Source: Rubrivivax albus
Lineage (GTDB): Bacteria; Pseudomonadota; Gammaproteobacteria; Burkholderiales; Burkholderiaceae_C
Reading direction: 5' to 3'
Assembly (NCBI RefSeq): GCF_004016515.1
Contig: NZ_SACT01000001.1
Coordinates: 1,240,001 to 1,304,000 of the forward strand
Length of the DNA stretch: 64,000 bases
Below the pieces are notes generated by a model, which saw only the letters and a program-made list of their open reading frames with translations, did no database searches and had not been told where the DNA came from. The position numbers and the translations under genes were made by a program. Shown piece after piece: positions 9,402 to 18,707 of this stretch; within the stretch, counting starts at the first letter, position 1, and every line of letters starts with the position of its first letter.

Positions 9402-11845
9402 GCGAAAACACCAAGAAGATCGTCCTGCCGGGCTACCTGGTCCGCCGGCTGGAGGCGTTTCGCGTCGTCAAGGGCGACAGCACCAGTTACCTGCTGCGCG
9501 ACAAGGTCAAGGGCCGCACCTACGACTTCGACGCGTGGCAGTTCTACCTGCTGGAGATCCTGCCCGGCCTGGAGCAGTTCGACAAGATCCAGGCCGCCTT
9601 CGTCGACCGCTTCGACCGCGAACTGACGCGGGCGCAGTTCGACGAGTTCATCGCGTCGGTGGTGGACCAGAAGCTCTTCGTCGAGGAGGCTGGCGAGCAC
9701 GCGCTGATCAAGCGCTTCATGCGCAAGACCTTCGAGGTCCAGGACGGCAAGGCCGTGCCTCGCCCGGCGATCGAGAGCGCGGCGCCGGCGGCGCCCGCTG
9801 CGGCACCAGTGGCCCCAGCGGCGGCGGCCGCCGCTGCGCCTGCGGCCGACGCCGAACTGCCCGCCGGCGTGCAGGACGCCCTGGGCCTGGACTTCCGCAG
9901 CACCGAGGGCATGCTCGGCCTGTTCGACCCGCGCCCGCTGTTCCGTCTGCTGCTGCCCCTGCTGCGGCCGCTGCGCCACGCCGTGTACGTGGTGCCGCTG
10001 CTGGTGCTCGCGGCGATCATGCTTCTGTCGAGTTACTGGCATCTGCTGACCGAGGACTTGCAGCGCCTGCACCTGGACTTCACGCTCTTCCAGTATCTGG
10101 TCTTCGTGTTCCTGACGGTGCGCTTCTTCACGACGATGACCTCCGGGCTCATCGGGCAGCACTACCATCTGGCGCCGGAGAAGGTCGGGCTGACGCTGGC
10201 CTTCGGCTTCATCCCGCGCTGGACGCTCAAGATGGTCGGCGCCGAGCGGCTGACGCGCAACCAGACGATGTGGCTGCACGGCGGCAACCTGCTCGTGCGT
10301 TTGGCGCTGTTCTCCGTCGGTGTGCTGACTTGGTTCAACGCCCGCGACAACAACTTCATGATGTCGCAGTTCGGGCTGCTGCTGGCACTCGGCAGCTTTG
10401 CCGGTCTGGTGCTGGAGTCCGGCAACCCACTGGTCAAGTCGCACGGCTACTACCTGCTGTCGGCCTTCCTGAACGAGCCGCACCTGCGGGGCAAGGCGTA
10501 TGCCGCGCTGCTCAACAAGTGGAAGGGCGGCGTCTACCGCGCATCCGACAGCACGCTGCTGGCCATCTACGCGCTGCTGACCTCCACCTACGTGGTGCTG
10601 GTCATCCTGCTGCTGGCGCGCATGCTGGGTCGCTTCGTCTTCGGCGAGGTCGAGATCGGCGGCTCGGCGGTGCTGATCGTCACAGGCTTCGTGCTCTGGG
10701 CGCTCTACCGCAACTATGTGTCGCTGAAGAAGTTCGGCGAAACCTACGAGCGCCAGCTGCAGTTCGACCGCTGGCGCAGCCGCACCGTGCCGTTGAAGGA
10801 CGAGGCCGGCGAGGTCGAGCGCACGAAGACCCGCTACTGGCCCACCGCGGTGATCGTGGCGCTCGTGGTCGCGCTGTTCCTGCCCTACCCGTACGAGCCG
10901 GGCGGCAACGTGCTGATCTACCCGGCCCGCAAGCAGATCGTCACCGTCGACGAGGGCGGCCTGGTGTCGGAGGTCTTCTATGCCGGTGGCGAGACGCTGA
11001 AGTCCGGCACGCTGATCGCGCGCGTGGTCAACGCCGACTACGCAGCGCAGATCAACGTGCTGACCGCGCGCATCGCCGAGCAGGCGGCCGTGGTGCAGAA
11101 CCTGCGCTCGCTGCCGAAGAAGGAAGAGGTGCGGCTGGCCGAGGAGCGCTTGGCGCTGGCCCAGGTGCAGGCCCGCTTCAGCGCCGAGCGCGAGCAGCGG
11201 CTCAAGCCCCTGGTCGCCATCGAGGCCGTCTCGCGCGAGGAGTACGAGGCGGCCCTGCGCGAAGCGATGGCCGACCGCCAGCAGATCCTTCAGCGCGAGG
11301 CCGAGTTGGCACTGGTGAAGGTGCCGGTCACGCCATCGCAGATCGCTGCCGCCGAGGCGCGGCTGTCCAGCCTGGTCGAGGAGCGCGCCACCTACGAAGC
11401 CCGGGTCCAGCGTTCCGACCTGCGCATGCCCTTCGATGGCAACGTGCTGACGTTGAACCTGAAGAACAAGACCGGCACCTTCCTGCAGAAGGGTGAGACC
11501 TTCGCCACGGTGGAGGACAGCAGCACGGTAACGGCCGAGATCGAGATCCAGGAAGGCGACATTGGCTACGTCAACGTTGGCGACGAGGTGCGCATCCGCG
11601 CCGTGTCCTTTGCCGTCGACCGCGAGTTCCACGGCAAGGTGGCGCTGATCGACCGCAACGTGACGCCCAAGCCCACCGGCAACGTGATCAAGGTGCAGGC
11701 CACCATCGAGAACCACGACGGCCTGCTGCGCACCGGCATGGCCGGCCGCGCCAAGGTGCTGGGTGCGTCGATGCCCGTGTGGCGGGCGTTCACGCTGGCG
11801 CTCACCCGCTTCTTCCAGGTCCAGGTCTGGTCGTGGATCCCCTGA
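9398..11845 (+). CDS. PqqD-like / M50-like membrane / HlyD adaptor fusion
   Basis: Inner-membrane protein of 815 residues with three parts. Residues 1-110 resemble the PqqD-like winged-helix domain found on such adaptors. An Ala/Pro-rich linker spans 125-155. Residues 180-465 form a multi-helix membrane region arranged like an intramembrane M50 peptidase. Residues 480-815 are a HlyD/RND-type adaptor: one membrane helix, a barrel-sandwich half, an alpha hairpin (about 560-690), and a second half with DLRMPFDGNVLTLNLKNKTG. The M50 zinc motif HExxH is missing; GLIGQHYHLAPEKVG (250-264) occupies the expected place, so the membrane part is probably not a protease. It overlaps the outer-membrane gene by four bases and likely pairs with it for export. 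Confidence 0.8.
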   Translation: MSENTKKIVLPGYLVRRLEAFRVVKGDSTSYLLRDKVKGRTYDFDAWQFYLLEILPGLEQFDKIQAAFVDRFDRELTRAQFDEFIASVVDQKLFVEEAGEHALIKRFMRKTFEVQDGKAVPRPAIESAAPAAPAAAPVAPAAAAAAAPAADAELPAGVQDALGLDFRSTEGMLGLFDPRPLFRLLLPLLRPLRHAVYVVPLLVLAAIMLLSSYWHLLTEDLQRLHLDFTLFQYLVFVFLTVRFFTTMTSGLIGQHYHLAPEKVGLTLAFGFIPRWTLKMVGAERLTRNQTMWLHGGNLLVRLALFSVGVLTWFNARDNNFMMSQFGLLLALGSFAGLVLESGNPLVKSHGYYLLSAFLNEPHLRGKAYAALLNKWKGGVYRASDSTLLAIYALLTSTYVVLVILLLARMLGRFVFGEVEIGGSAVLIVTGFVLWALYRNYVSLKKFGETYERQLQFDRWRSRTVPLKDEAGEVERTKTRYWPTAVIVALVVALFLPYPYEPGGNVLIYPARKQIVTVDEGGLVSEVFYAGGETLKSGTLIARVVNADYAAQINVLTARIAEQAAVVQNLRSLPKKEEVRLAEERLALAQVQARFSAEREQRLKPLVAIEAVSREEYEAALREAMADRQQILQREAELALVKVPVTPSQIAAAEARLSSLVEERATYEARVQRSDLRMPFDGNVLTLNLKNKTGTFLQKGETFATVEDSSTVTAEIEIQEGDIGYVNVGDEVRIRAVSFAVDREFHGKVALIDRNVTPKPTGNVIKVQATIENHDGLLRTGMAGRAKVLGASMPVWRAFTLALTRFFQVQVWSWIP

Positions 11846-11867
11846 ACGTGCCGCATTGGAGCTGACC

Positions 11868-12770
11868 ATGTCCGAGACCGTCGACACCACCTACACGCGC
11901 TTCGCGGCCGACCAGGCCTACGTGCAGGCCAACAATGCCTTCGTGGCGCGGTTGCCGATCCAGGGCTGCATGCGCATCCTCGACCTGTGCTGCGGGACTG
12001 GCGCCGTCGGGCAGATCATGCTGGCCAGCGCCACCGGCGCGAGCTACGTCGGCATCGACCTCGACCCGGTGCAGATCGGGCTGGCCGAAGCCAACTACCG
12101 CGGCCTGGGCTACACCGTGCGCCGCATTGCGGACCCCGCCTCGGCGCTGCCGTTTCCGGACGGGCGCACGGTGGGCCTGATCGTCGGCTCGGCCACCGAG
12201 CTTGGCTTTCCCGATGCCACGTTCGACGCGGTGAACATCTCCAACGCCATCCATCTGATCGGCGACAAGGACGGCCTGCTCGCGTCCATCTCCCGCGTGC
12301 TGCAGCCCGGCGGCGTCTACAGCTTCAGTTCCGGCTTCTACGCCGGCTGCTGGCCGCCGGTGACCCAGCAGGTCTACTACGAGTGGCTGAAGGCCGCCAC
12401 CGCCTGGATTGCCGAACAAAGCGCCGAACGCGTCGCCCGCGGCGAACCACCGATCAAGCGCCAGCGCGGCAAGTCGCAGCTGTCGGCGGTGGCCTACGGC
12501 AACCGCTGGCTGACGCCCGATGAATGGCGCGCCACGCTCGCCAGCCACGGCTTCGAGGTGCGCGACCTGGCCGAACGCCCGGTGATGTTCGACCACGATT
12601 CGCTGGCCAAGGTGGGCTCGTATTCCGGCCTGGCCGAAGCCCAGCTCAGCGGCTACCCGACCGAGATCGCGGCGCAGGCGCTGGAGGTCACCGCCCGCGC
12701 CGCGCTCGACACCGCGGGTGTCGACGCCGTGCAGCACAACTGGATCGAAGTCGTCGCCGTCAAGCGCTGA
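11868..12770 (+). CDS. Class I SAM-dependent methyltransferase
   Basis: A 300-residue cytoplasmic methyltransferase. Motif I is RILDLCCGTGAVGQ (about residue 35), followed by the acidic SAM-ribose position in YVGIDLDPVQI and a Methyltransf_11-like LQPGGVYSF strand. The start at 11868 is supported by GGAG at 11858-11861; upstream sequence in frame belongs to the previous gene. It lies 22 bases after the adaptor gene and 35 bases before the free ACP, so it is probably part of the same transcript. It likely methylates an intermediate or product of the locus; whether on O, C or N cannot be told. Confidence 0.88.
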   Translation: MSETVDTTYTRFAADQAYVQANNAFVARLPIQGCMRILDLCCGTGAVGQIMLASATGASYVGIDLDPVQIGLAEANYRGLGYTVRRIADPASALPFPDGRTVGLIVGSATELGFPDATFDAVNISNAIHLIGDKDGLLASISRVLQPGGVYSFSSGFYAGCWPPVTQQVYYEWLKAATAWIAEQSAERVARGEPPIKRQRGKSQLSAVAYGNRWLTPDEWRATLASHGFEVRDLAERPVMFDHDSLAKVGSYSGLAEAQLSGYPTEIAAQALEVTARAALDTAGVDAVQHNWIEVVAVKR

Positions 12771-12805
12771 GCCTCACCACCGTCTTTGATTGCCTGGAGT
12801 TCTCC

Positions 12806-13111
12806 ATGTCCGACACCCCCGCCACCCCGCTGAGCCGCGACCAGATCGAGGCCGACCTGTGCACCATCCTGACCGACATGACCACGGACTGGGATCTGGA
12901 GTACGACGAGCCGATCAACGGCGAGACCCGGCTGATGGCCGACCTGGCGTTCGAGTCGATCGACGTCGTGCAGCTGGTGGTGGCCATCGAAGGCCACTTC
13001 AAGAAACGCCAGATGCATTTCGAGCACCTGCTGATGGTCGATGGCCGCTACGTGCAGGAACTGCAGGTCAAGCAAATCTCCGAGTTCCTCGAGAAGGCGC
13101 TCGCCGCCTGA
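12806..13111 (+). CDS. Free-standing acyl carrier protein
   Basis: A 101-residue ACP-like protein. The phosphopantetheine attachment segment is LAFESIDVVQLV, with the serine in the expected place; the residue before it is Glu rather than the usual Asp, a variant known from some polyketide ACPs. GGAG at 12796-12799 supports the start. It is somewhat longer than a fatty-acid ACP because of extra residues in the loop after helix II. It sits between a methyltransferase and an SDR protein and could present a starter or intermediate to the megasynthases. The phosphopantetheinyl transferase domain at the end of the protein encoded at 26921 is a candidate activator. Confidence 0.88.
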   Translation: MSDTPATPLSRDQIEADLCTILTDMTTDWDLEYDEPINGETRLMADLAFESIDVVQLVVAIEGHFKKRQMHFEHLLMVDGRYVQELQVKQISEFLEKALAA

Positions 13112-13145
13112 ACCAGGCCCCCAGGACCGCAACGCCGCGACCGCG

Positions 13146-14750
13146 ATGGCGCTGAGGAGCCTGCGCGACCTCGTCACCATCGTCACCGGCGCCAGCAGCG
13201 GGCTGGGTCGGGCCACGGCGGTGGCGTTGGCGCGCGACGGCGCGTCGCTGGTGCTCGTCGGTCGTGATGCGGCGCGGCTGAACGACACCGTGGCGCAGAC
13301 CGCCGCGGTGGCGCCGCCGGGGGCCGCCGAACCTCTGGTGCTGGCGCTCGACGTGCGTGACGAGGCCCAGATGCAGCAGATGGCCGAGGCGACGCTGGCC
13401 CGCCATGGCCGCATCGACGCCCTGGTCCACTCGGCCGGGGTGCTGCGCGCCGCCGGCGCCGGCATGAACACCGTGGCCGCCATGTCGCTGCCCGAGTGGG
13501 ACGAGGTGCTGGACATCAACCTGCGCGGCACCTTCCTGGCCAACCGTGCCGTGCTGCCGGCGATGCTGGCCGCTGGCCGCGGCGACATCCTGAACCTGGG
13601 CTCGCGGTCCAGCCGCATCGGGCTGGCCTACGACGCGCCGTATTGCGCCAGCAAGTTCGGTGTCGTCGGCTTCACCGAGGCGCTGGCCGACGAGGCGCGG
13701 CATCGCGGCGTGCGTGTGCAGGCGCTGCTGCCCGGCAAGTTCGCCACCGAGGTGCTGTCGCAGATTGGCCTGCCGCAGCCGGGCGACATCCCCCCGGGCG
13801 AACGGGTGGCCGATGCCATCCGCTGGATGCTGCGCCTGCCCGACGACTGCCGGCTGCTGTCGCCCCTGATCGAACCCCTGCAGTCCGCCGGCGGCGCCGG
13901 CTGGAACGCCACCCCTGTCCACCGTCACCGCAAGGAGTCCACCATGCCTTCACCGTTCACCAGCGCCGCCGAAGACCTGCGTGGCAAGGTCGTGCTCATC
14001 ACCGGCGGCACCGGCGGCATCGGCCTGGCCACCGCGCAGGCGGTCGCGGCGCTCGGCGCAGCCGTCGTGGTCGCCGATCTCGATGCCGGCCGTGTCGCCG
14101 AGGTGGCCGACGAGGTGGCCCGGCACGGGGCCGAGGCCGGCTGCCCTGGTGCGCTGGGCGTGGCGATCGACGTGCGCCAGGAAGCGGACCATGCCCGCAT
14201 GGTGCAGGCCACGCTGGAGCGCTTCGGCCGCATCGACGCGCTGATCTGCTGCGCCGGCATCCTGCGACTGCGCGGGACGCCGCCCAAGCTGCTCGTCGAC
14301 ACCACCACGGAGGAGTTCGACGACGTGGTGGGCATCAACCTCAAGGGCACCTTCCTGGCCAACCGCGCCGTGCTGCCGACGATGGTGGCGCAGCGTGGTG
14401 GGCTGATCGTCAACATCTCCTCGGTGCAGGGCCTGCAGGGCCGCGCGTACGACAGCGTCTACTGTGCGTCCAAGTTCGGCGTCATCGGCTTTTCGCAGGC
14501 GGTGGCCGACGAGGTCAAGAGCTACGGCGTCAAGGTGCAGGCGCTGATGCCGGCGGCGATCGCGACCCCGATGTGGGAGCAGAACAAGCCGGCACCGATG
14601 CCCGGCGACGCCATCCCGCCCGAGCGCGTGGCCGATCTGATCGTCTTCATGCTGCTTCAGCCCGAGGACACGATGATCGTGGGCCCGGTGATCGCGCCGG
14701 TGGGGGCGCGGCGGCGGCGCGGCGGCAAACCTGCCGCGGAAGCCGGCTGA
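13146..14750 (+). CDS. Tandem double SDR oxidoreductase
   Basis: One 534-residue reading frame encodes two complete short-chain dehydrogenase domains. The first has VTGASSGLGRA and catalytic Tyr166/Lys170 (YCASK); the second has ITGGTGGIGLA and Tyr439/Lys443. The domains resemble each other closely around NLRGTFLANRAVLP and NLKGTFLANRAVLP, which points to duplication. No stop codon separates them, but the joint contains a good ribosome-binding site and an in-frame ATG at 13944, so the second domain may also be made alone. SDRs of this kind act as ketoacyl reductases or alcohol dehydrogenases. With the ACP just upstream, reduction of an ACP-bound or released keto intermediate is likely. Confidence 0.88.
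   Translation: MALRSLRDLVTIVTGASSGLGRATAVALARDGASLVLVGRDAARLNDTVAQTAAVAPPGAAEPLVLALDVRDEAQMQQMAEATLARHGRIDALVHSAGVLRAAGAGMNTVAAMSLPEWDEVLDINLRGTFLANRAVLPAMLAAGRGDILNLGSRSSRIGLAYDAPYCASKFGVVGFTEALADEARHRGVRVQALLPGKFATEVLSQIGLPQPGDIPPGERVADAIRWMLRLPDDCRLLSPLIEPLQSAGGAGWNATPVHRHRKESTMPSPFTSAAEDLRGKVVLITGGTGGIGLATAQAVAALGAAVVVADLDAGRVAEVADEVARHGAEAGCPGALGVAIDVRQEADHARMVQATLERFGRIDALICCAGILRLRGTPPKLLVDTTTEEFDDVVGINLKGTFLANRAVLPTMVAQRGGLIVNISSVQGLQGRAYDSVYCASKFGVIGFSQAVADEVKSYGVKVQALMPAAIATPMWEQNKPAPMPGDAIPPERVADLIVFMLLQPEDTMIVGPVIAPVGARRRRGGKPAAEAG
13933..13946 (+). promoter_or_regulatory. Internal RBS and ATG between the two SDR domains
   Basis: AGGAG at 13933-13937 lies six bases before an in-frame ATG at 13944, exactly where the second SDR domain begins (MPSPFTSAAEDL). 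It looks like a leftover gene start from before fusion and may still be used to make a separate second reductase. Confidence 0.55.
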
Positions 14751-14894
14751 GCGCCATGGCAGGGCGGGCTGGGTGAGCGGTTCCCGAGACAGCTTGTTTC
14801 GCCTTGTTGTCGCTGGCGGTCGTCCGGGCAGGGGATTCATCCGTTGAAGGGTGATGAGGACCACGACCTCGCACTTGCCGTGGAGAATGGAACC

Positions 14895-15905
14895 ATGACG
14901 CCCAACGGCTCCAAGCTTCTGACCTTGCTGGCCGCCACCCTCGCGCTTGGTGCCTGTGGCGGGGGAGGCAGCACCGCTTCGGTCCCGGACGACGGCATCA
15001 CGCTGGCTGATCGGGTCAGCGCCGCGACGGCGACGGTCGGAACGAACCCCCGCTGCAGTGTGTCCACGCTGGGCGCCTACTACTGGGAGATCGGCGACGC
15101 CAGCGGTGCCCTGGCGTCCGGCCGGGTCGGGCTCAGCCCGCCGGGCGCAGGCACGGCGATGCGGGTGTACTCGGCGTCGAAGTGGCTGTATGCGGCCAGC
15201 GTGCTGCAGCGCCATGCCGACTTCACCGACGATGTGAAGTACCTGAACTTCACCAGCGGCTACACCCAATTCGGCAATGCGCCGGTGTGTGTCGGTGACA
15301 CGGTCGACGAATGCCTGATCGGCCGCGACGGCTTCGACGCCGCCGCCGACGGGCGCTTCGCCTACGACAGCGGCCACATGCAGGTCCACGCCGCCGAGGT
15401 CATGGGCTTCGGCGGCTACGACAACGGCGACCTGGCCGCCGAGTTGAACACCACGCTGGGCAACCTGGGGTTCTCGTACTGGGTGCAGCAGCCGGCGGCC
15501 GGCGTGCTGGCCACGCCATCGGCCTACGGCGCCTTCCTGCGCCGGCTGCTCGACGGCACCCTGCGCCTGGGGGGACAACTCGGCGCGCACAAGGTGTGCG
15601 CCCAGTCCACCGCGTCGGGCTGCAACGCCGCCTACACCCCTGACAGCATCGGCACCGAGCGCTGGAACTACGCCCTAGGGCACTGGGTCGAGGATGACCC
15701 GGCCATCGGCGACCATGCCTTCAGCAGCGCGGGCGGTGGTGGCTTCTACCCGTGGATCGATGCCGGCCGCACCTTCTACGGCATCCTGGCCCGCGAAACC
15801 GCGACCGAGGCGGCCGCCGGCTACCACTCCGCCGAGTGCGGGCGCCTGGTACGCCAGGCCTGGTTGACCGGGCAGGTGGTGACGGCCACGACGCCCACGC
15901 CCTGA
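14895..15905 (+). CDS. Lipoprotein serine hydrolase, beta-lactamase-like
   Basis: Predicted lipoprotein of 336 residues; the signal ends in LALGAC (Cys21) followed by a Gly-rich tether. VYSASKW at about 91-97 contains the SxxK nucleophile/base pair (Ser93, Lys96) of the class C beta-lactamase/penicillin-binding-protein fold, and AYDSGHMQVHAAEVMG could be the YxN-like second motif region. The FSSAGGGGFYPWID segment near the end is the best candidate for the third active-site strand. Substrate unknown; members include esterases and D-amino peptidases as well as beta-lactamases. GGAG precedes the chosen ATG. It lies between the SDR gene and another exported protein on the same strand. Confidence 0.65.
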   Translation: MTPNGSKLLTLLAATLALGACGGGGSTASVPDDGITLADRVSAATATVGTNPRCSVSTLGAYYWEIGDASGALASGRVGLSPPGAGTAMRVYSASKWLYAASVLQRHADFTDDVKYLNFTSGYTQFGNAPVCVGDTVDECLIGRDGFDAAADGRFAYDSGHMQVHAAEVMGFGGYDNGDLAAELNTTLGNLGFSYWVQQPAAGVLATPSAYGAFLRRLLDGTLRLGGQLGAHKVCAQSTASGCNAAYTPDSIGTERWNYALGHWVEDDPAIGDHAFSSAGGGGFYPWIDAGRTFYGILARETATEAAAGYHSAECGRLVRQAWLTGQVVTATTPTP

Positions 15906-16040
15906 GGATCGAAGCGCCACCCATGCATCTGGGGGATGGAAATCCGACCGTTCCATGCGCGTTCATCGGTGCTGGGGGTGTGCAGACCGCGCGGAGCGTC
16001 TAGAGTGGCGGGCAGTACAGACAATGCAGGGAAGACGATC

Positions 16041-17279
16041 ATGACCACGCGCACATCGCCCATTCACCGCCCAGTCCCCATGGCTCGGCGCTGGGCGCAT
16101 GCGGTCACACTGGCCGTGCTTGGCCTGGCCATGGCCACACCGGCCCTGGCGCAGTTCACGCCGACGGAAGTGCGCGTGTCGCCGCACCGTGGGCTGGTGG
16201 ACTACGAGATCAGCCAGCAGCGCGCCAAGATTGCCTGGACCGACCCCAAGGGCAACATGTGGCTGGCCGGCATCAACCGTGACACCGGTGCTTTCGAGCC
16301 GGCCAGCGGCCGGGGACAGCTGCTGGCCACGAACACGGTGGCCAACTGGAACATGTTCATGTGGAACGGTCCGGAGTGGATCTCCACCGCCAGCGGCGAC
16401 CAGATCTACTACAGCTTCTACCTGCCCAACAAGCCACGCACCGCGCGCAACACCCGCATGGCCATCGCGGCCACGGACGCCACCGGCCAGTGGGTGACGC
16501 AGGCGCTGACGCCGGACGTGCCGCGCATGGCGCACGTGGCGAGCAAGAACCCGGGCGACACCAACCCGATGATCCGCTACCTGGATCCGGACCTGAACCA
16601 GTACTGGCGCAACCTGAAGAACCCGGCGTCGGAAGAGTTGCTGGACATGGTGCCGCCGTCGAACAAGGCCTGGCGCTTTGCGACCGGCGTACGCGCCTTC
16701 CTGTACACCGAAGAGGTGGACGGCGTGCCGCAGGTCTTCGCCTACATGCTCGATGACAAGGTGCGCGTGCAGCTCACCACCGACGCCGGTGCCAAGGACC
16801 TCAACCGAACCGTGCCCTGGGTGTGGCCGGCGCCAGAGTTCGGCAACGATCTCGTGCTGTCCACCGTGGTCGATGGCTCTGAGTTGCGCATCTACCGCCG
16901 CATGCTGGGCGACGACGGGCTCATGCACTGGACGCCCGTGTACAGCGCCACGCTGCCGGGCGGCCGCCTGGCCGGCTCGCCGGAGTGGTTCACCTACAAC
17001 GGCAAGTCCTACGTGTTCATGGTGGCCTACGTCGACGGTCTCGAGTACCCCACCGAGATCTGGCTGTCGAGCATCGATGCGGCCAACCCGCTGCTGCGCA
17101 AGATCACCGTCGACGAGCCGTACCGGGTGCGCAACGACCCCGAGGTGTTCATCACCCGCAACGGCGGTCCGTACATCTACTACAACCGCTACGATCCCAG
17201 CATCGATCCCGACCACCCCCTGTGCGCGGACTGCTCCGAAGGCGTGTACCGCGCAGACGCCGGGTTGCTTGGACGCTGA
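16041..17279 (+). CDS. Exported protein of unknown function
   Basis: The 412-residue protein has a clear Sec signal ending in ATPALAQ. The mature part is rich in short Trp/Tyr-containing strands such as AKIAWTDPKGNMWLAG and WNMFMWNGPEWIS, which suggests a beta-propeller-like repeat fold, but I cannot assign a family. Two cysteines near the C terminus (CADCS) may form a disulfide or bind metal. The ATG at 16041 follows AGGGAAG, and a TAGAGT at 16001-16006 could be a -10 box. Its neighbours are a lipoprotein hydrolase and an esterase, all exported. Confidence 0.7.
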   Translation: MTTRTSPIHRPVPMARRWAHAVTLAVLGLAMATPALAQFTPTEVRVSPHRGLVDYEISQQRAKIAWTDPKGNMWLAGINRDTGAFEPASGRGQLLATNTVANWNMFMWNGPEWISTASGDQIYYSFYLPNKPRTARNTRMAIAATDATGQWVTQALTPDVPRMAHVASKNPGDTNPMIRYLDPDLNQYWRNLKNPASEELLDMVPPSNKAWRFATGVRAFLYTEEVDGVPQVFAYMLDDKVRVQLTTDAGAKDLNRTVPWVWPAPEFGNDLVLSTVVDGSELRIYRRMLGDDGLMHWTPVYSATLPGGRLAGSPEWFTYNGKSYVFMVAYVDGLEYPTEIWLSSIDAANPLLRKITVDEPYRVRNDPEVFITRNGGPYIYYNRYDPSIDPDHPLCADCSEGVYRADAGLLGR

Positions 17280-17326
17280 GCGTCCGGGCGGCGCGGCAAG
17301 AGACCGTACCGCCTGGAGCCTCCGCG

Positions 17327-18361
17327 ATGACGCCTGAACGTTCGACCTGCCGATCGGCCCTGTTCCCGGTTGCCCTGGCCGCCGGCCTGCTGCTGACCGC
17401 CTGCGGCGCGTCCGGCGAGGGTACGTTGCGTGAGCGCTTGAAGGAAAAGATCGCCGAGCGGCAGGCCGCGAAGGAGTCGTCCGCCGACCCGGCGCTCACG
17501 CCCGTGACCCAGCGCATCGAGCGGCCTGGAGACTACCGGTTCGAGATCGAACACGGCGGCCTCAAACGCATGTACCGAATTCATGTGCCCAAAGGATATT
17601 CGCCGTCGCAGCCGACGCCGCTGCTGTTCTCGTTCCACGGCGGCGGTGGCAACATGGACATCCAGGCCGACGACCGCTACTACCGCCTGGCCTCCAAGGC
17701 CGACGAGGCCGGCTACGTGGCCGTCTTCCCCAACGGCTACAGCCCGTTCCCGTCCGGCAAGCTCGCCACCTGGAACGCCGGCAACTGCTGCGGTGGCGCG
17801 CGTGACAAGAACATCGACGACGTGGGCTTCATCCGCGAGGTCGTGCGTCACCTGAAGACGCAGCTCAACGTCGACGCGCAGCGCATCTACACCAGCGGCA
17901 TGTCCAACGGCGCGCTGTTCTCGCACCGCCTGGCCTGCGAGATGGCCGACACCTTCCGTGGCATCGCCTCCGTGGCCGGCTCTGACGGCACAGCACGCTG
18001 CCAGCCGTCGCGGCCGGTCAACATCCTCGAGATCCACGCCAAGGACGACGACTTCGTGCAGTTCAACGGTGGTGCCGGCAAAAACAGCAAGACCCTGGCG
18101 GACTTCGTCTCCACGCCGGAGACCGTGGCGCGCTGGGTGCGGCGCAACGCCTGCAACCCGACGCCACGGCGGGTGCTCGACAAGCCCGGCGCGTACTGCG
18201 ACCAGTATGAGGGCTGCAACGACGGCGTCCGTGTGCGCCTGTGCGTCACCGAGACCGGCGGCCACTCCTGGCCCGGCGGCATCAAGGTGCGCACCGGCGA
18301 GCCGGGTTCCACCGCCTTCTCGGCCACTGACATGATGTGGGACTTCTTCAACGGCCGTTGA
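17327..18361 (+). CDS. Esterase of the PHB-depolymerase/LpqC family, lipoprotein
   Basis: A 344-residue alpha/beta hydrolase with a lipoprotein signal (LLLTAC, Cys26). It has FSFHGGGGNMD for the oxyanion region, TSGMSNGALF with nucleophile Ser193, HAKDDDFVQF for the acidic residue and TGGHSWPGG for the histidine, as in the esterase/PHB depolymerase family (feruloyl esterases, LpqC). Several cysteines in the C-terminal third (CNP, YCDQYEGC, LC) suggest disulfides, in keeping with export. GGAG lies at 17314-17317. It could hydrolyse an extracellular ester such as a polyester or the ester of a lipid product; the true substrate is unknown. Confidence 0.85.
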   Translation: MTPERSTCRSALFPVALAAGLLLTACGASGEGTLRERLKEKIAERQAAKESSADPALTPVTQRIERPGDYRFEIEHGGLKRMYRIHVPKGYSPSQPTPLLFSFHGGGGNMDIQADDRYYRLASKADEAGYVAVFPNGYSPFPSGKLATWNAGNCCGGARDKNIDDVGFIREVVRHLKTQLNVDAQRIYTSGMSNGALFSHRLACEMADTFRGIASVAGSDGTARCQPSRPVNILEIHAKDDDFVQFNGGAGKNSKTLADFVSTPETVARWVRRNACNPTPRRVLDKPGAYCDQYEGCNDGVRVRLCVTETGGHSWPGGIKVRTGEPGSTAFSATDMMWDFFNGR

Positions 18362-18707
18362 GCCGCACACCGCCGGTGCAGCCGGTGTCATGAGGGTGCC
18401 CACCCGGTCCGCAAGGGACGCGGTCGCGAGCGCGCCTTCGGCCCGAGTGGCCGCTGTGTGGTTCCCAAGCCACGGCAAACGGCCCCCTCAAACGGGTGGC
18501 GACCCAGGCCGTGGCGTCGCCGCTCTCCATCACCGCTTGACGGGCTTTCGCGCGCAGGGGCGTGCGCTGTTCACGTTGCAGCGTCGCGTGTCGCGCGTTT
18601 GTCGCCGTGCCAGTAACAGAATCTAGGGAGACCCGGCGCAGTTTCTGCTTGCTAACGTGCCGGATGCTCTGTCGCCCGACCTGTCGCCACGTCTGCGAGA
18701 CCGCCCG
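18362..18707. other. Intergenic leader before the megasynthase operon
   Basis: This 346-base gap separates the exported esterase from the first megasynthase gene. It has no coding sequence that I can support. An ACACCG/CGGTGT inverted repeat with a ten-base loop lies just after the esterase stop, but no T-run follows it. A TTGTCG at 18599-18604 could be a -35 box, yet no good -10 follows at normal spacing. The region probably holds the operon promoter. Confidence 0.4.

Noticed and set aside
9281..11890. Minus-strand open frame of about 870 codons opposite the adaptor fusion
   Set aside because: Same shadow effect: low-complexity His/Gln/Arg-rich translation with no motifs, opposite a well-supported gene.
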